Position numbers and translations under genes: made by a program. Below the pieces are notes generated by a model that saw nothing but the letters and a program-made list of their open reading frames with translations, was not told where the DNA came from and made no database searches. This document shows positions 16,347-25,345 of a stretch of 35,697 bases of DNA, piece after piece; position 1 is the first letter of the stretch; each line of letters starts with the position of its first letter. Origin of the DNA: Parachlamydiaceae bacterium (GTDB lineage Bacteria > Chlamydiota > Chlamydiia > Chlamydiales > Parachlamydiaceae); NCBI GenBank assembly GCA_013821265.1, contig JACDHD010000022.1:1-35697 (forward strand), given 5' to 3'.

Positions 16347-16982
16347 TCGTTTTGTTTTTTACCACAGAGACACAGAGGCACAGAGCAGCACAGAGAGCGA
16401 GAGGGCTTTTTGTAGCTTTGAGGCTAATAGTGACAGGCTTTTCGATGTCTTTTTAAAAAGCTGAGGCTTTTTAAAAACCAGCCAAGGCAAAATTGTCTTG
16501 CGACAATTTCGCATTTACTTTGCTTCGCAAAGGTAATAGCGTTACTTATAAAACCGACTTCTAATTTCCAATTTTGAATGCTTGTTTATACAGAAATCAG
16601 AAAACACACGTTTAACATCGCTATTTGAGTATGGATTCAATTAACCTCGAATCTGGGTATGCCGTAACGAGTAAGATGAAAAAAATACTTCGCGTGGGCG
16701 TTAGCCCATGCGAATGCTGGTTTTTAAAAAGCCTCAGCTTTTTAAAAAAACATCGAAAAGCATAACAAATAACACGTTAATGCTTTGCAAACACCCTCTC
16801 GCTCTCTGTGCTGCTCTGTGCCTCTGTGTCTCTGTGGTAAAAAACAAAACGAAGACCCCTGCAACTCACCCTTGAGGCTTTTAAAAAAAACATCGAAAAT
16901 CATAACATATAACACGTTAATGCTTTGCAAACTCCTCTCGCTCTCTGTGCTGCTCTGTGCCTCTGTGTCTCTGTGGTAAAAA
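16347..16982. repeat. Full-length main inverted-repeat element, copy B, with duplicated right end
   Basis: The left terminus is at 16359-16403 (ttaccacagagacacagagg...gagcgag). The interior has ctgaggctttttaaaaa, a gcaaaattgtcttgcgacaatttcgc hairpin, and tgggcgttagccca. The right terminus is at 16796-16842. The right end is then repeated: acatcgaaaa(g/t)cataaca to ctctgtggtaaaaaac occurs again at 16884-16982. It lies just past the 3' end of putA in the same orientation as copy C on the other side. Genes: none. Confidence 0.88.
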
Positions 16983-17033
16983 ACAAAACGAAGACGTCTG
17001 CAACACACTCTCCGAAATGCTATCATAACTAAC

Positions 17034-20000
17034 TTAACACCCGCAGCCACCACCACAACAAGCTTTCGTGTCTTGCACAACGTCCTCAATATACCCATAA
17101 CGATGGTAATCCACACTCAAACTTAACTCACGCAAATAATGCAACAACTCCACTCGCCCATTTGCCATCACAGGTACCACATGCACACTGCATCCAACAT
17201 CTGCCAACGCGTGTGCTAAAACCCCTTTTGGTTCTTGCAAAAGCCGCACCTGTCCCAACTCTAAATGTTGCACAAACTGCGCTTCACTTTCTGCCGTGAC
17301 ATAAACTCCTGGCATGCCACTTAACTCTAGTACACGTGCATCTCCACTCACCTGCAACTCGACCCCACAAATAATCGCTGCTGCGACTGCTCGCAAGACA
17401 TCGACTCGAGTATCGCCCTCTTGAACGCGCAAAAACAAATTTTTCCTTGGCACATAACGCAAAATATTCAGCTGACCTAAAACTGCACTTGGATCCTGAT
17501 CCCGACTAAAATAGTGTTCCCAGAAAAAGGCATAACTCTCAATGCTCGCCTGCCACAATGCAAAGGCCTTCTCTCCTTCCATTTGCTTCACAAAGCTTCC
17601 AAGCTGATCCATTTCGTGTGGAAGCAACTCCTGCTCTATCGGATGTTGAGGCAACAGCTGCTGCTTAGGTTTCATTAACTGCATCAAGTAATTTGGCCCC
17701 CCAGCTTTGATGCCTGGTCCAAAACTGCTATCCTTACATCCACCAAAAGGCTGCCGTTGAACAATAGCTCCAGTAATCCCTCGGTTGATGTAACAATTCC
17801 CTGCTTCAATATGAAAGGTCCAGTAATCCTGCTCACGTTCATCTAGCGAGTGCAATCCTGAAGTAAGCCCATAGGACGTAGCATTTGCTAATTCTACTGC
17901 ATGCTCCAAGTTCTCTGCGCGTACCAATGCCAAAACAGGTCCAAAGAGCTCATTTTGAAAGGTAAAGCTCTCACGGCGAACTCCTAATTTTATACCTGGA
18001 GACCACAAATTGCGATTTTTAACATCGCATATTGGCTTCAATAACCACTCCTCTCCTTGATCCAATGTCGTTAATCCACGCAATAACAGAGGATTTGGTT
18101 CATGAATCAATGGATTCAACCGCGTCTCGAAATTCCATGCCGACCCCACATGCCAGCTTGCAACGGCATCGCGGAGCTGCTGACGAAAATGAGGGTCGTC
18201 ATACACCTCAGCAAGGCAAATCGCTAAACTACATGCACTGCATTTTTGACCCGCATGACCAAAAGCCGATTGCACAAGATCTCTAATAGCTAAATCGCGA
18301 TCGCATTTATTCGAAATAATCATTGCGTTTTTGCCACCTGTCTCAGCCATCAAATTCAGTCCAGGTCGCTTTTTAAGCAACAATTTGGCAGTCTCCGTTG
18401 CACCTGTAAGCACGACAGCGTTAATGCGTGAATCACACACCAATTGACTTCCTATTGGATCATCCTCACAGGTGATAAATTGCAACACACTAGAGCTCAC
18501 ACCTGCTTCCCAAAAGATATTTGCAAGCTTCCAACCCACCAAAACAGCTTCACGTGCTGGTTTTAAGATCACACAATTACCTGTCGCTAACGCTGCCAAT
18601 ATGCCTCCAGCTGGAATGGAGCAAGGAAAATTCCAAGGGGGCGCCACTAAAACTGTGCCAAGTGGACTCCATTCGATATCTTCCAGTAAAAGAATCTCTT
18701 CTAGATTGCGACGATAGTACTCAGCAAAATCAATCGCCTCCGACACCTCTACGTCCGCTTCTCCTACAGTTTTTCCAGTGTCGGCAATCATCGCGCCTAT
18801 GAGTTCTCCACGATGCTGTCGCAATGCTTGCGCAATGTCCGCAAGAAGATGCGATCGCTGTACAGGAGTCGTCGCTGCCCATCCTATTTCTGTTTCTTTG
18901 GCTACTCTTAACGCCAGTTCCACCTGTTCGCTACTTGCCAATGCATATGTGTATAACGTCTGATCTGGAAAAGATGGGTCTTCGCCTGTTGCCTTAGAGT
19001 CACCCTGAATGCGTTCTCCACCTACCATCAAAGGAATTTCCTCATGACGACGATTTTTCCAATCCGCAGCAATTTTATCGATCCATTGTCGATTCGCTGC
19101 CAACGACCAATCAGTATCCGCCTCATTTTCAAATGGCCCTTGCAAAGAGAGCGGAGCAGAGACCTCCCTGCGATTTTGCTGTCGTCGCGGACCTTGTGCC
19201 GTGATATCTAGGCGTCGACACGATTCGCGAAAAAAATCGGCCTGTTCCTTCCATGAATTGGAACCTACTTTCAAATCAAACAGATGACGCAGAAAGTTTT
19301 CTGGAGCGGTATTTTCATCCAAACGACGAATCAAGTAGGCGACAGCATTTTGAAATTCTTCCCGTTTTGCTGCAGGACAATAGAGCAACATGTCACCAGA
19401 GATTTCCTGCACCACACGCCGCAGGTGGTCAGCCATGCCCTCTAACATCTCAAAACACACGCAAGATTCAATGCCGTTTTCAGCACGCAATAGTAGAGCG
19501 TAAGAAATGTCGAATAGATTGTGACTGCCTATGCCTAGATGGGCCGCACGAACATTTTCAGGATAGCATCCATAAAGCACCATGCGCTTGTAATTTGCAT
19601 CCACTTCCCCTTTTGTCACATACGGAGCTTGCGCCCAATCCTTTAAAGAGGCCTCCACGCGTTCCATCGCCAAGTTAGCACCTTTGACCAAACGAATTTT
19701 AATGGGAGCTCTACCTTTTCTCATTCGCTCTTTAGCCCATGTTGTGAGCTTTTGTTGCAACGGAAAGGCATCTGGAAGATACGCCTGCAAGACAATGCCT
19801 GCAGAATGTTGCTGAAACTCCGATTCGTCCAACACATCTTGAAACAGTGCCAGCGTCAGATGCAAATCGCGGTACTCCTCCATATCTAAATTTACAAATT
19901 TCTGAGTTTGAGTACCGTCAGGACGCACGTATTTGTGATCGCGTGCCGCGCGATATAGCCTGCGCAAACGCTCCTTTAACGTATTTAATGTGTGATCCCA

Positions 20001-20657
20001 TGCAACTAAACTGATCTGACTGCAAATGGTAGAAATTTTGACGGAAATGTATTCAAATTCTGGACGCGAAAGGTCATCCAAGTATACCTGTAAGCGACGT
20101 TCCGCCTCTTCTTCACCTAAAATGGCTTCGCCAAGATGATTCAGATTTAACCGCACTCCCTCTTCGCGCCTGCGCTGCATGTGACGTTCAAGCTCTTGAG
20201 GTTCTCCAGGCAGGATAACAGCCGACGTTTCCTGACGCACTCTCTCCTTTACCAAAGGCACGAAAAAACGAGGAAACGTACGGCCAAGCATCCTGAAAAG
20301 TCGAAATCCGAAGCGTTTAGAAAAAGAAAAAAAGCGTGGAATACCGTATCGGTCCAACAATTGTAAAATGGTGTCTGCAACTGTGATGGGATTTTGGCTG
20401 CGGAAAGACTCATCGGTCATGCGCGTGGTAAATGTCTTGCCATTGGGATCGTTCATCATACGCGCAAGTTGCTTCTGAACCTGCTTTTCCGAATACGTTT
20501 GACGCCTTTGAGCTTCCTTTAGTAGGAAGCCGGCCAATTGGATCGCTTTTTCACAGCGTTCCTCAGCAGTCTGAGGATTACCTTTTACTTTGTTTAAAAT
20601 GTCTTGAGCGTGTTGCATGGACAAAAGCCTATGTGCGTTTGTTCGCAACCATAGCAT
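17034..20657 (-). CDS. putA: Bifunctional proline dehydrogenase / glutamate-semialdehyde dehydrogenase
   Basis: Oxidises proline to glutamate in two steps. The FAD-binding proline dehydrogenase barrel covers about 130-470, with QAYLPDA (291-297), RLVKGAN (322-328) and YLIRRLDEN (441-449). The NAD-dependent aldehyde dehydrogenase covers about 530-1010, with general base E772 (AETGGKN) and nucleophile C806 (GQKCSACS). About 200 further residues follow, and the protein ends in the tail CCGGGCGC (1200-1207). No N-terminal ribbon-helix-helix DNA-binding domain is seen, so it is not a self-regulating PutA. The start may instead be M14 (ATG at 20616-20618); neither start has a clear binding site. 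Direct copies of the main repeat flank the gene on both sides. Confidence 0.95.
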   Translation of the reverse strand: MLWLRTNAHRLLSMQHAQDILNKVKGNPQTAEERCEKAIQLAGFLLKEAQRRQTYSEKQVQKQLARMMNDPNGKTFTTRMTDESFRSQNPITVADTILQLLDRYGIPRFFSFSKRFGFRLFRMLGRTFPRFFVPLVKERVRQETSAVILPGEPQELERHMQRRREEGVRLNLNHLGEAILGEEEAERRLQVYLDDLSRPEFEYISVKISTICSQISLVAWDHTLNTLKERLRRLYRAARDHKYVRPDGTQTQKFVNLDMEEYRDLHLTLALFQDVLDESEFQQHSAGIVLQAYLPDAFPLQQKLTTWAKERMRKGRAPIKIRLVKGANLAMERVEASLKDWAQAPYVTKGEVDANYKRMVLYGCYPENVRAAHLGIGSHNLFDISYALLLRAENGIESCVCFEMLEGMADHLRRVVQEISGDMLLYCPAAKREEFQNAVAYLIRRLDENTAPENFLRHLFDLKVGSNSWKEQADFFRESCRRLDITAQGPRRQQNRREVSAPLSLQGPFENEADTDWSLAANRQWIDKIAADWKNRRHEEIPLMVGGERIQGDSKATGEDPSFPDQTLYTYALASSEQVELALRVAKETEIGWAATTPVQRSHLLADIAQALRQHRGELIGAMIADTGKTVGEADVEVSEAIDFAEYYRRNLEEILLLEDIEWSPLGTVLVAPPWNFPCSIPAGGILAALATGNCVILKPAREAVLVGWKLANIFWEAGVSSSVLQFITCEDDPIGSQLVCDSRINAVVLTGATETAKLLLKKRPGLNLMAETGGKNAMIISNKCDRDLAIRDLVQSAFGHAGQKCSACSLAICLAEVYDDPHFRQQLRDAVASWHVGSAWNFETRLNPLIHEPNPLLLRGLTTLDQGEEWLLKPICDVKNRNLWSPGIKLGVRRESFTFQNELFGPVLALVRAENLEHAVELANATSYGLTSGLHSLDEREQDYWTFHIEAGNCYINRGITGAIVQRQPFGGCKDSSFGPGIKAGGPNYLMQLMKPKQQLLPQHPIEQELLPHEMDQLGSFVKQMEGEKAFALWQASIESYAFFWEHYFSRDQDPSAVLGQLNILRYVPRKNLFLRVQEGDTRVDVLRAVAAAIICGVELQVSGDARVLELSGMPGVYVTAESEAQFVQHLELGQVRLLQEPKGVLAHALADVGCSVHVVPVMANGRVELLHYLRELSLSVDYHRYGYIEDVVQDTKACCGGGCGC

Positions 20658-20744
20658 AAAGGATTGATTTTACCACAGGGGCACAGAGTAAGTTGTAGAA
20701 GTGTTCGTTTAATTTTTTACCACAGAGGGTGAGTTGCAAAGGTC

Positions 20745-21262
20745 TTCGTTTTGTTTTTTACCACAGAGACACAGAGGCACAGAGCAGCACAGAGAGCGAG
20801 AGGAGTTTTTGTAGCTTTGAGGCTAATGGTGACAGGCTTTTCGAAATCTTTTTAAAAAGCTGAGGCTTTTTAAAAACCAGCCAAGGCAAAATTGTCTTGC
20901 GACAATTTCGCATTTACTTTGCTTCGCAAAGGTATTAGCGTTACTTTTAAAACCGACTTCTAATTTCCAATTTTTGGATGTTTGTGTATACAGAAACACG
21001 TTTAACTTCGATATTTGAGTATGGATTAAATTAAAGAATAACCTCGAATCTGGATATGACGTAACGAGTAAGATGAAAAAAATACTTCGCGTGGGCGCAA
21101 GCCCATGCGAATGCTGGTTTTAAAAAAGCCTCAGCTTATTAAAAAGACATCGAAAAGCATAACATAGAACACGTCAAGGCTTTGCAAGCTCCTCTCGCTC
21201 TCTGTGCTGCTCTGTGCCTCTGTGTCTCTGTGGTAAAAAATAAAACGAACACCTCTACAACT
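20745..21262. repeat. Full-length main inverted-repeat element, copy C
   Basis: The left terminus is at 20755-20802 and the right at 21191-21240, with outer flanks tcttcgttttg / caaaacgaac-type. The interior closely follows copy B, with small differences such as gtgggcgcaagccca for gtgggcgttagccca and an aaagaata insertion. It is reverse-complementary to copy A. It lies between the 5' end of putA and the 3' end of the phosphatase-loop gene. No gene is inside. Confidence 0.9.
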
Positions 21263-21315
21263 ACTCTTTGAGTCTCTGTAGTGAAAGAAAAACGAATACT
21301 TTTGCAAATGACTCG

Positions 21316-23769
21316 TTAACCAACATTGGTTGAGACTGGCGTCACAGCTGTAGCTTTAAAAGGGTACGCCACGGGTTTAACGGCGGTGGCAGCATTCTCT
21401 TTTTGTGCTTCTTTATATGCTTTCCACCTTTCCTTTTTACCCTTTTTCCATGCCTTAATTGCAGGGGTATCAAACTGAGTTGCAACAGATTTAGGAAGTA
21501 ATTTTGCACGTTTAATTCTATTCATTCCGCGTATTTCATTTCGTGGATCCACCTTTAATCCATTTTTATCACTATTTTCAAAAACCACGCGTGAAGCAGG
21601 CATATTAGGATCAGCATCCATAATGTGAGCTGCAAAAGGATTATCTGTTTTCAATGTTTCATGACCGTCTTCCAATGCTCGCATCATAAAGCGCTCTGCA
21701 ATCACACCTGTACGGTCTTTTCCACTTGCACACCCTATCGATACGGCAAATTCTCCAGATTTCAGTAACGCCATTCCCACATCTTCCGCTTTGACAAAGC
21801 CACCTTTTTCGTCAACGAGTCTACCCACAGAAAGATCTCGTTTTTGAAATCTTAGTTCCCTAAAAATTTCATTATAAACTTCACCTGTCTTATAAGGCAG
21901 TCCTGCTGCAGCTCTTGCTGCCGCATTGTTATCTTTATCTTCGGCATATTTGACCAATCTATCGATTGCTCTGTCGTTAATTTTTTTCTGTACTCCATCA
22001 TTCGTGGTGTCTCCTTGAGGTGTCACATTGACATATAGCGTTTCTAAATTGATGTCCCTATTTCCCCCTTCTCCAGCAGGCATATAAATCTTCTTTCCAT
22101 CCATATAAGGTGCTGTCACATTTGTTCTAAAACAAATTTGGTTACCATCAAATTCTTTAAAAATCGCTGCCATATCCTCCATACAAACACCTTCATCATG
22201 GCGCCAACCTGTTTTATCCAATTTTTTAGAATGTCCATTGATAAGACCTAAGTGGACGAGTCTAAAAGGCTCACCTGTTCGAGTCTTTTCTGGATGATTA
22301 CCAAGTTGCGACACCACCAACTGAAGCATATTGTCACTCAACACCTGCTGCCGTTGATCTGAAATCTCAGCTAGTTTAACCTTAAATGCATCCTCTTCCC
22401 CTTCCATTTCTCGCTCATGCGCCTCTGTCAAGTCCGCCAGCTGACTGATAACATGGATTAACGACTGCAGACGACATCTTTGGCTAAAATTACTAGGAGA
22501 GTCGTCTAATTTTTTCAGCTCTTTCTCCAATAGGCTTATGCTATTTCTCTGAATCTCCGCATCTGAATCACGAGGATGATCTTTTTTATATTTTACAATT
22601 TTATCAAAAACAGTGGTTACCAAAGGATTAGCCCTATCTGCTTTACTGGTTAATTTTTCCTTTCCCGCTTCTAAGACTTCTTGGTACATACCATTAATGC
22701 TGACAATTCGACCTGCAGGACTTTTTTCACCTAATTTTTGGAGAAATTCTAGGCTATACCAGGTATTGGTCATGTCTGCAATCATGCCACAGCGAGCAAA
22801 CCCTACATCTGGTTTACCTGGGATAGACATCTTCTGAAAGCGCAGGTTCACTGGCGCCGCAATGTATTTATCAACAGCTTTTGCATAGCTATTACAATCG
22901 CGAATGAGATAACGCCAGTAGTTACAATCTAACCATCCCTTATCGTCAAATTTCATGTACTCTTCAATATTGCTTAACACTTTTTCATGGTGCGCCTTTT
23001 GTGCGTCACAACGATCTTGTTCTTTAATTAATACAGCCTTATAGGCTTGTTGTTCAGGCTCTGCTCGCTTCGCTATGGCTTGTATTTTACCCTGCAACTC
23101 TTGAGATTTTTCCCTAAAATGGGCGATAGCCTCTTGAGCTGATTGCTTAGCAGCATGTAGCGTAGAGGCCCTTTCAATCACCTCCGTTCCCCACTCTTTT
23201 TGCTTACCAGTCGCTGGATCCACAGATTCGTAAATATGCTCAATAGGCTTTAGGTCGCGCGCCATTCGACGTGCTTCTGGAGACATACGCATTTCTAATT
23301 CAGGAAATTCATCGTCATGAAAAATGACATTGGCGCTTTCTCTAAAAATATTTAAAACTTTTGTGTATTGCTCCAAAATGTGGTTACTAAATTTATCTAA
23401 TGTCTTGACGTTTGGAGTTGTTATCCCAGGATTCGCAGGAACACCACCTGCGATGTCTTTCACAAGAAGTGCCGTCCTTGTCTTGGGATCTATTTCGACG
23501 CGAAGTGCCGTAAGTTTAGCGACGTTTACAGTAGCAGAAGCATCCTTACCAACAGCTTCGTCAATGGTAGCTTGAAACAGCTCTTTAATTTGATCCAATT
23601 CCCGCTTATTGAGCTTACCTATATCCAGATCTTTCCCCCCTAAGCGCAAACCAGTAATTTCCACTTTAAGACCGCCTGGCAATTCAAGCACATTCGCGTG
23701 AGCAGGAGCCCCGGGACCTAAAGAAGACTCAACAAGACTAGTACCTGGAGGAGTAACACCACCCATCAT
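21316..23769 (-). CDS. Candidate secreted phosphoinositide phosphatase, SopB/IpgD-type loop
   Basis: An 817-residue protein with no signal peptide and no clear membrane segment. Near the C-terminus is CASGKDRTG: nucleophile C680, arginine R686 (CX5R), with K684 and D685. This P-loop differs by one residue from the CKSGKDRTG loop of the type III effectors SopB (Salmonella) and IpgD (Shigella), which dephosphorylate host phosphoinositides. The middle (about 190-270 and 360-470) is helical and Glu/Lys-rich, probably coiled coil. The tail is very basic (AWKKGKKERWKAYKE). The start ATG follows an AGGGGA binding site, and a promoter lies at 23802-23829. The gene is monocistronic, with a repeat downstream. 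Phosphatase activity is supported by the motif; secretion and host targeting are inference. A cytosolic dual-specificity phosphatase is the alternative. Confidence 0.75.
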   Translation of the reverse strand: MMGGVTPPGTSLVESSLGPGAPAHANVLELPGGLKVEITGLRLGGKDLDIGKLNKRELDQIKELFQATIDEAVGKDASATVNVAKLTALRVEIDPKTRTALLVKDIAGGVPANPGITTPNVKTLDKFSNHILEQYTKVLNIFRESANVIFHDDEFPELEMRMSPEARRMARDLKPIEHIYESVDPATGKQKEWGTEVIERASTLHAAKQSAQEAIAHFREKSQELQGKIQAIAKRAEPEQQAYKAVLIKEQDRCDAQKAHHEKVLSNIEEYMKFDDKGWLDCNYWRYLIRDCNSYAKAVDKYIAAPVNLRFQKMSIPGKPDVGFARCGMIADMTNTWYSLEFLQKLGEKSPAGRIVSINGMYQEVLEAGKEKLTSKADRANPLVTTVFDKIVKYKKDHPRDSDAEIQRNSISLLEKELKKLDDSPSNFSQRCRLQSLIHVISQLADLTEAHEREMEGEEDAFKVKLAEISDQRQQVLSDNMLQLVVSQLGNHPEKTRTGEPFRLVHLGLINGHSKKLDKTGWRHDEGVCMEDMAAIFKEFDGNQICFRTNVTAPYMDGKKIYMPAGEGGNRDINLETLYVNVTPQGDTTNDGVQKKINDRAIDRLVKYAEDKDNNAAARAAAGLPYKTGEVYNEIFRELRFQKRDLSVGRLVDEKGGFVKAEDVGMALLKSGEFAVSIGCASGKDRTGVIAERFMMRALEDGHETLKTDNPFAAHIMDADPNMPASRVVFENSDKNGLKVDPRNEIRGMNRIKRAKLLPKSVATQFDTPAIKAWKKGKKERWKAYKEAQKENAATAVKPVAYPFKATAVTPVSTNVG

Positions 23770-23801
23770 AGTAATCCCCTGTTAAATATTGTATATATTT
23801 A

Positions 23802-23829
23802 ATTATAACACTTAACAAATTAAAAACAA
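23802..23829 (-). promoter_or_regulatory. Promoter for the phosphatase-loop gene
   Basis: On the minus strand, TTGTTT (23829-23824) is followed after 16 bases by a perfect TATAAT (23807-23802), about 33 bases before the ATG at 23769. The region is strongly AT-rich. Confidence 0.55.
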
Positions 23830-23865
23830 AATTAACTATAATCTGCTGATTTAATAGTTATTTAG

Positions 23866-24001
23866 TGGACAAAATGGACGGTTATGGAAAGAATGGACGA
23901 AATGGACAGGAAAGAATGGTTTAAACCTTTTAAAATCAACTGTTTTTGCAACAATCGTCCATTTCGTCCATAAAGTCCATTTCGTCCATTCTGTCCATTA
24001 A
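23866..24001. repeat. Inverted array of tggacgaaatggac words
   Basis: The left arm (23866-23910) holds several copies of atggac, including gaatggacgaaatggac. The right arm (23955-24001) holds the reverse complement, tccatttcgtcca, twice. The loop of about 45 bases is AT-rich. It lies between the divergent phosphatase-loop and NamZ-like genes and could fold into a long hairpin in either transcript. The cgtcc/ggacg word also appears at the ends of the elements at 98-112 and 30976-30999. Confidence 0.7.
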
Positions 24002-24088
24002 ACCACCAAAAAAACCTCCCTACCTGCTTTACAAAAACTCTTGTCACTCTTATTCTGCTATTCTATTCACTCAACAACAGTCACCAGT

Positions 24089-25345
24089 ATGCTTTTTCGT
24101 CTCCTCATCATCTCCCTCGTGGCTTTTACCCCTCTTTTCACCACCAACGCCAATGAAGCCAAAGTAACTGTAGGTATCGATCTCCTCTTCTCGGAAAGTA
24201 ACGCCGCCCTCCTCAAGGGAAAACGCATTGGTCTCATCACGAATCACACCGCAATAAACCACAACCTTGTCCCTACTCGTGAAATCTTAAGACAAAACGC
24301 CAAAACTTACGGGTACACGCTATCGGCGCTATTTGCTCCGGAACATGGCATTACCGGGTCAGCCTCCGGAGAAGAACCGATTCCTGATGCCAAAGATCTC
24401 GATGGCACCCCCATCTTCAGTCTACACGGCAAAACGCTACGCCCTACCGCTGACATGTTAAAACGGATCGATGTGCTGATGTTTGACATTCAAGACATCG
24501 GAGCACGCTCCTACACCTACATCTCTACGCTTTTCTATGCGATGGAAGAAGCCGCGAAGAAAAAGATCCCTGTCATCATTTTAGATCGCCCTAACCCAAT
24601 TAACGGCTTAGTTGTCGACGGTCCCATGCTCAAAGACAAATGGCGCTCAATTGTAGGTTATGTGAACGTTCCCTATTGCCATGGCATGACTGTGGGCGAA
24701 CTAGCACAGTTCTTTAATGGAGAATATGAAGTGGGCTGTAAATTAACGGTCATCCCGATGAAAGGATGGAAGCGCCACATGAGTTTTGTCGACACAGGCT
24801 TGACCTGGATTCCCACTAGTCCACACATTCCAGAAGCCACCACAACCTACTATTACCCTGTTACAGGACTGCTTGGGGAACTGCAAATCGTCAATATTGG
24901 CGTGGGCTACACTCTACCGTTTAAACTGATTGGTGCCCCCTGGATTCAGGCTGACAACTTTGCAAAACAGTTAAATGCTCAGAATTTTCCAGGAGTCCGC
25001 TTTTTACCCTTTCACTACCGTCCTTTCTATGGTCGATTTGCCCACGAAAACTGCCAAGGAGTCCAAATCGTCGTAACCGATCCTAAAATTTACAAGCCTG
25101 TTTCTACACAATATCTGATCATTGGCACATTGAAAAATTTATATCCTGCTAAAATGAATGCCGCTCTGAGTGCCGCTAAAAACCGTCATGACATGTTTGC
25201 AAAAGTCAATGGAACGGAAGAGGTTTTTCGTATCATGACAGAAATCGAACACGTGATCTGGCCCCTGCGCTCACTTCATCAGAAGGAAAGAGAAGCATTT
25301 ATGGAACAGCGTAAAAAATATCTTATTCCCAGCTATTCATCATGA
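24089..25345 (+). CDS. NamZ-like exo-N-acetylmuramidase (DUF1343 family)
   Basis: The DUF1343 family includes Bacillus subtilis NamZ (glycoside hydrolase family 171), which removes terminal N-acetylmuramic acid from peptidoglycan fragments. Family blocks seen are GKRIGLITNHTAI, LFAPEHGITG, FDIQDIGARSYTYI, ILDRPNPING, NVPYCHGMTVGELA and HIPEATTTYYYPVTG. The ATG at 24089 begins a good signal peptide (MLFRLLIISLVAF...TNANEA), giving 418 residues exported to the periplasm. A longer TTG-started frame (24041) would spoil this signal. No ribosome binding site is evident. The next gene overlaps by four bases (ATGA), indicating a two-gene operon. Its role would be turnover or recycling of the thin chlamydial peptidoglycan; this is inference. 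Confidence 0.87.
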   Translation: MLFRLLIISLVAFTPLFTTNANEAKVTVGIDLLFSESNAALLKGKRIGLITNHTAINHNLVPTREILRQNAKTYGYTLSALFAPEHGITGSASGEEPIPDAKDLDGTPIFSLHGKTLRPTADMLKRIDVLMFDIQDIGARSYTYISTLFYAMEEAAKKKIPVIILDRPNPINGLVVDGPMLKDKWRSIVGYVNVPYCHGMTVGELAQFFNGEYEVGCKLTVIPMKGWKRHMSFVDTGLTWIPTSPHIPEATTTYYYPVTGLLGELQIVNIGVGYTLPFKLIGAPWIQADNFAKQLNAQNFPGVRFLPFHYRPFYGRFAHENCQGVQIVVTDPKIYKPVSTQYLIIGTLKNLYPAKMNAALSAAKNRHDMFAKVNGTEEVFRIMTEIEHVIWPLRSLHQKEREAFMEQRKKYLIPSYSS

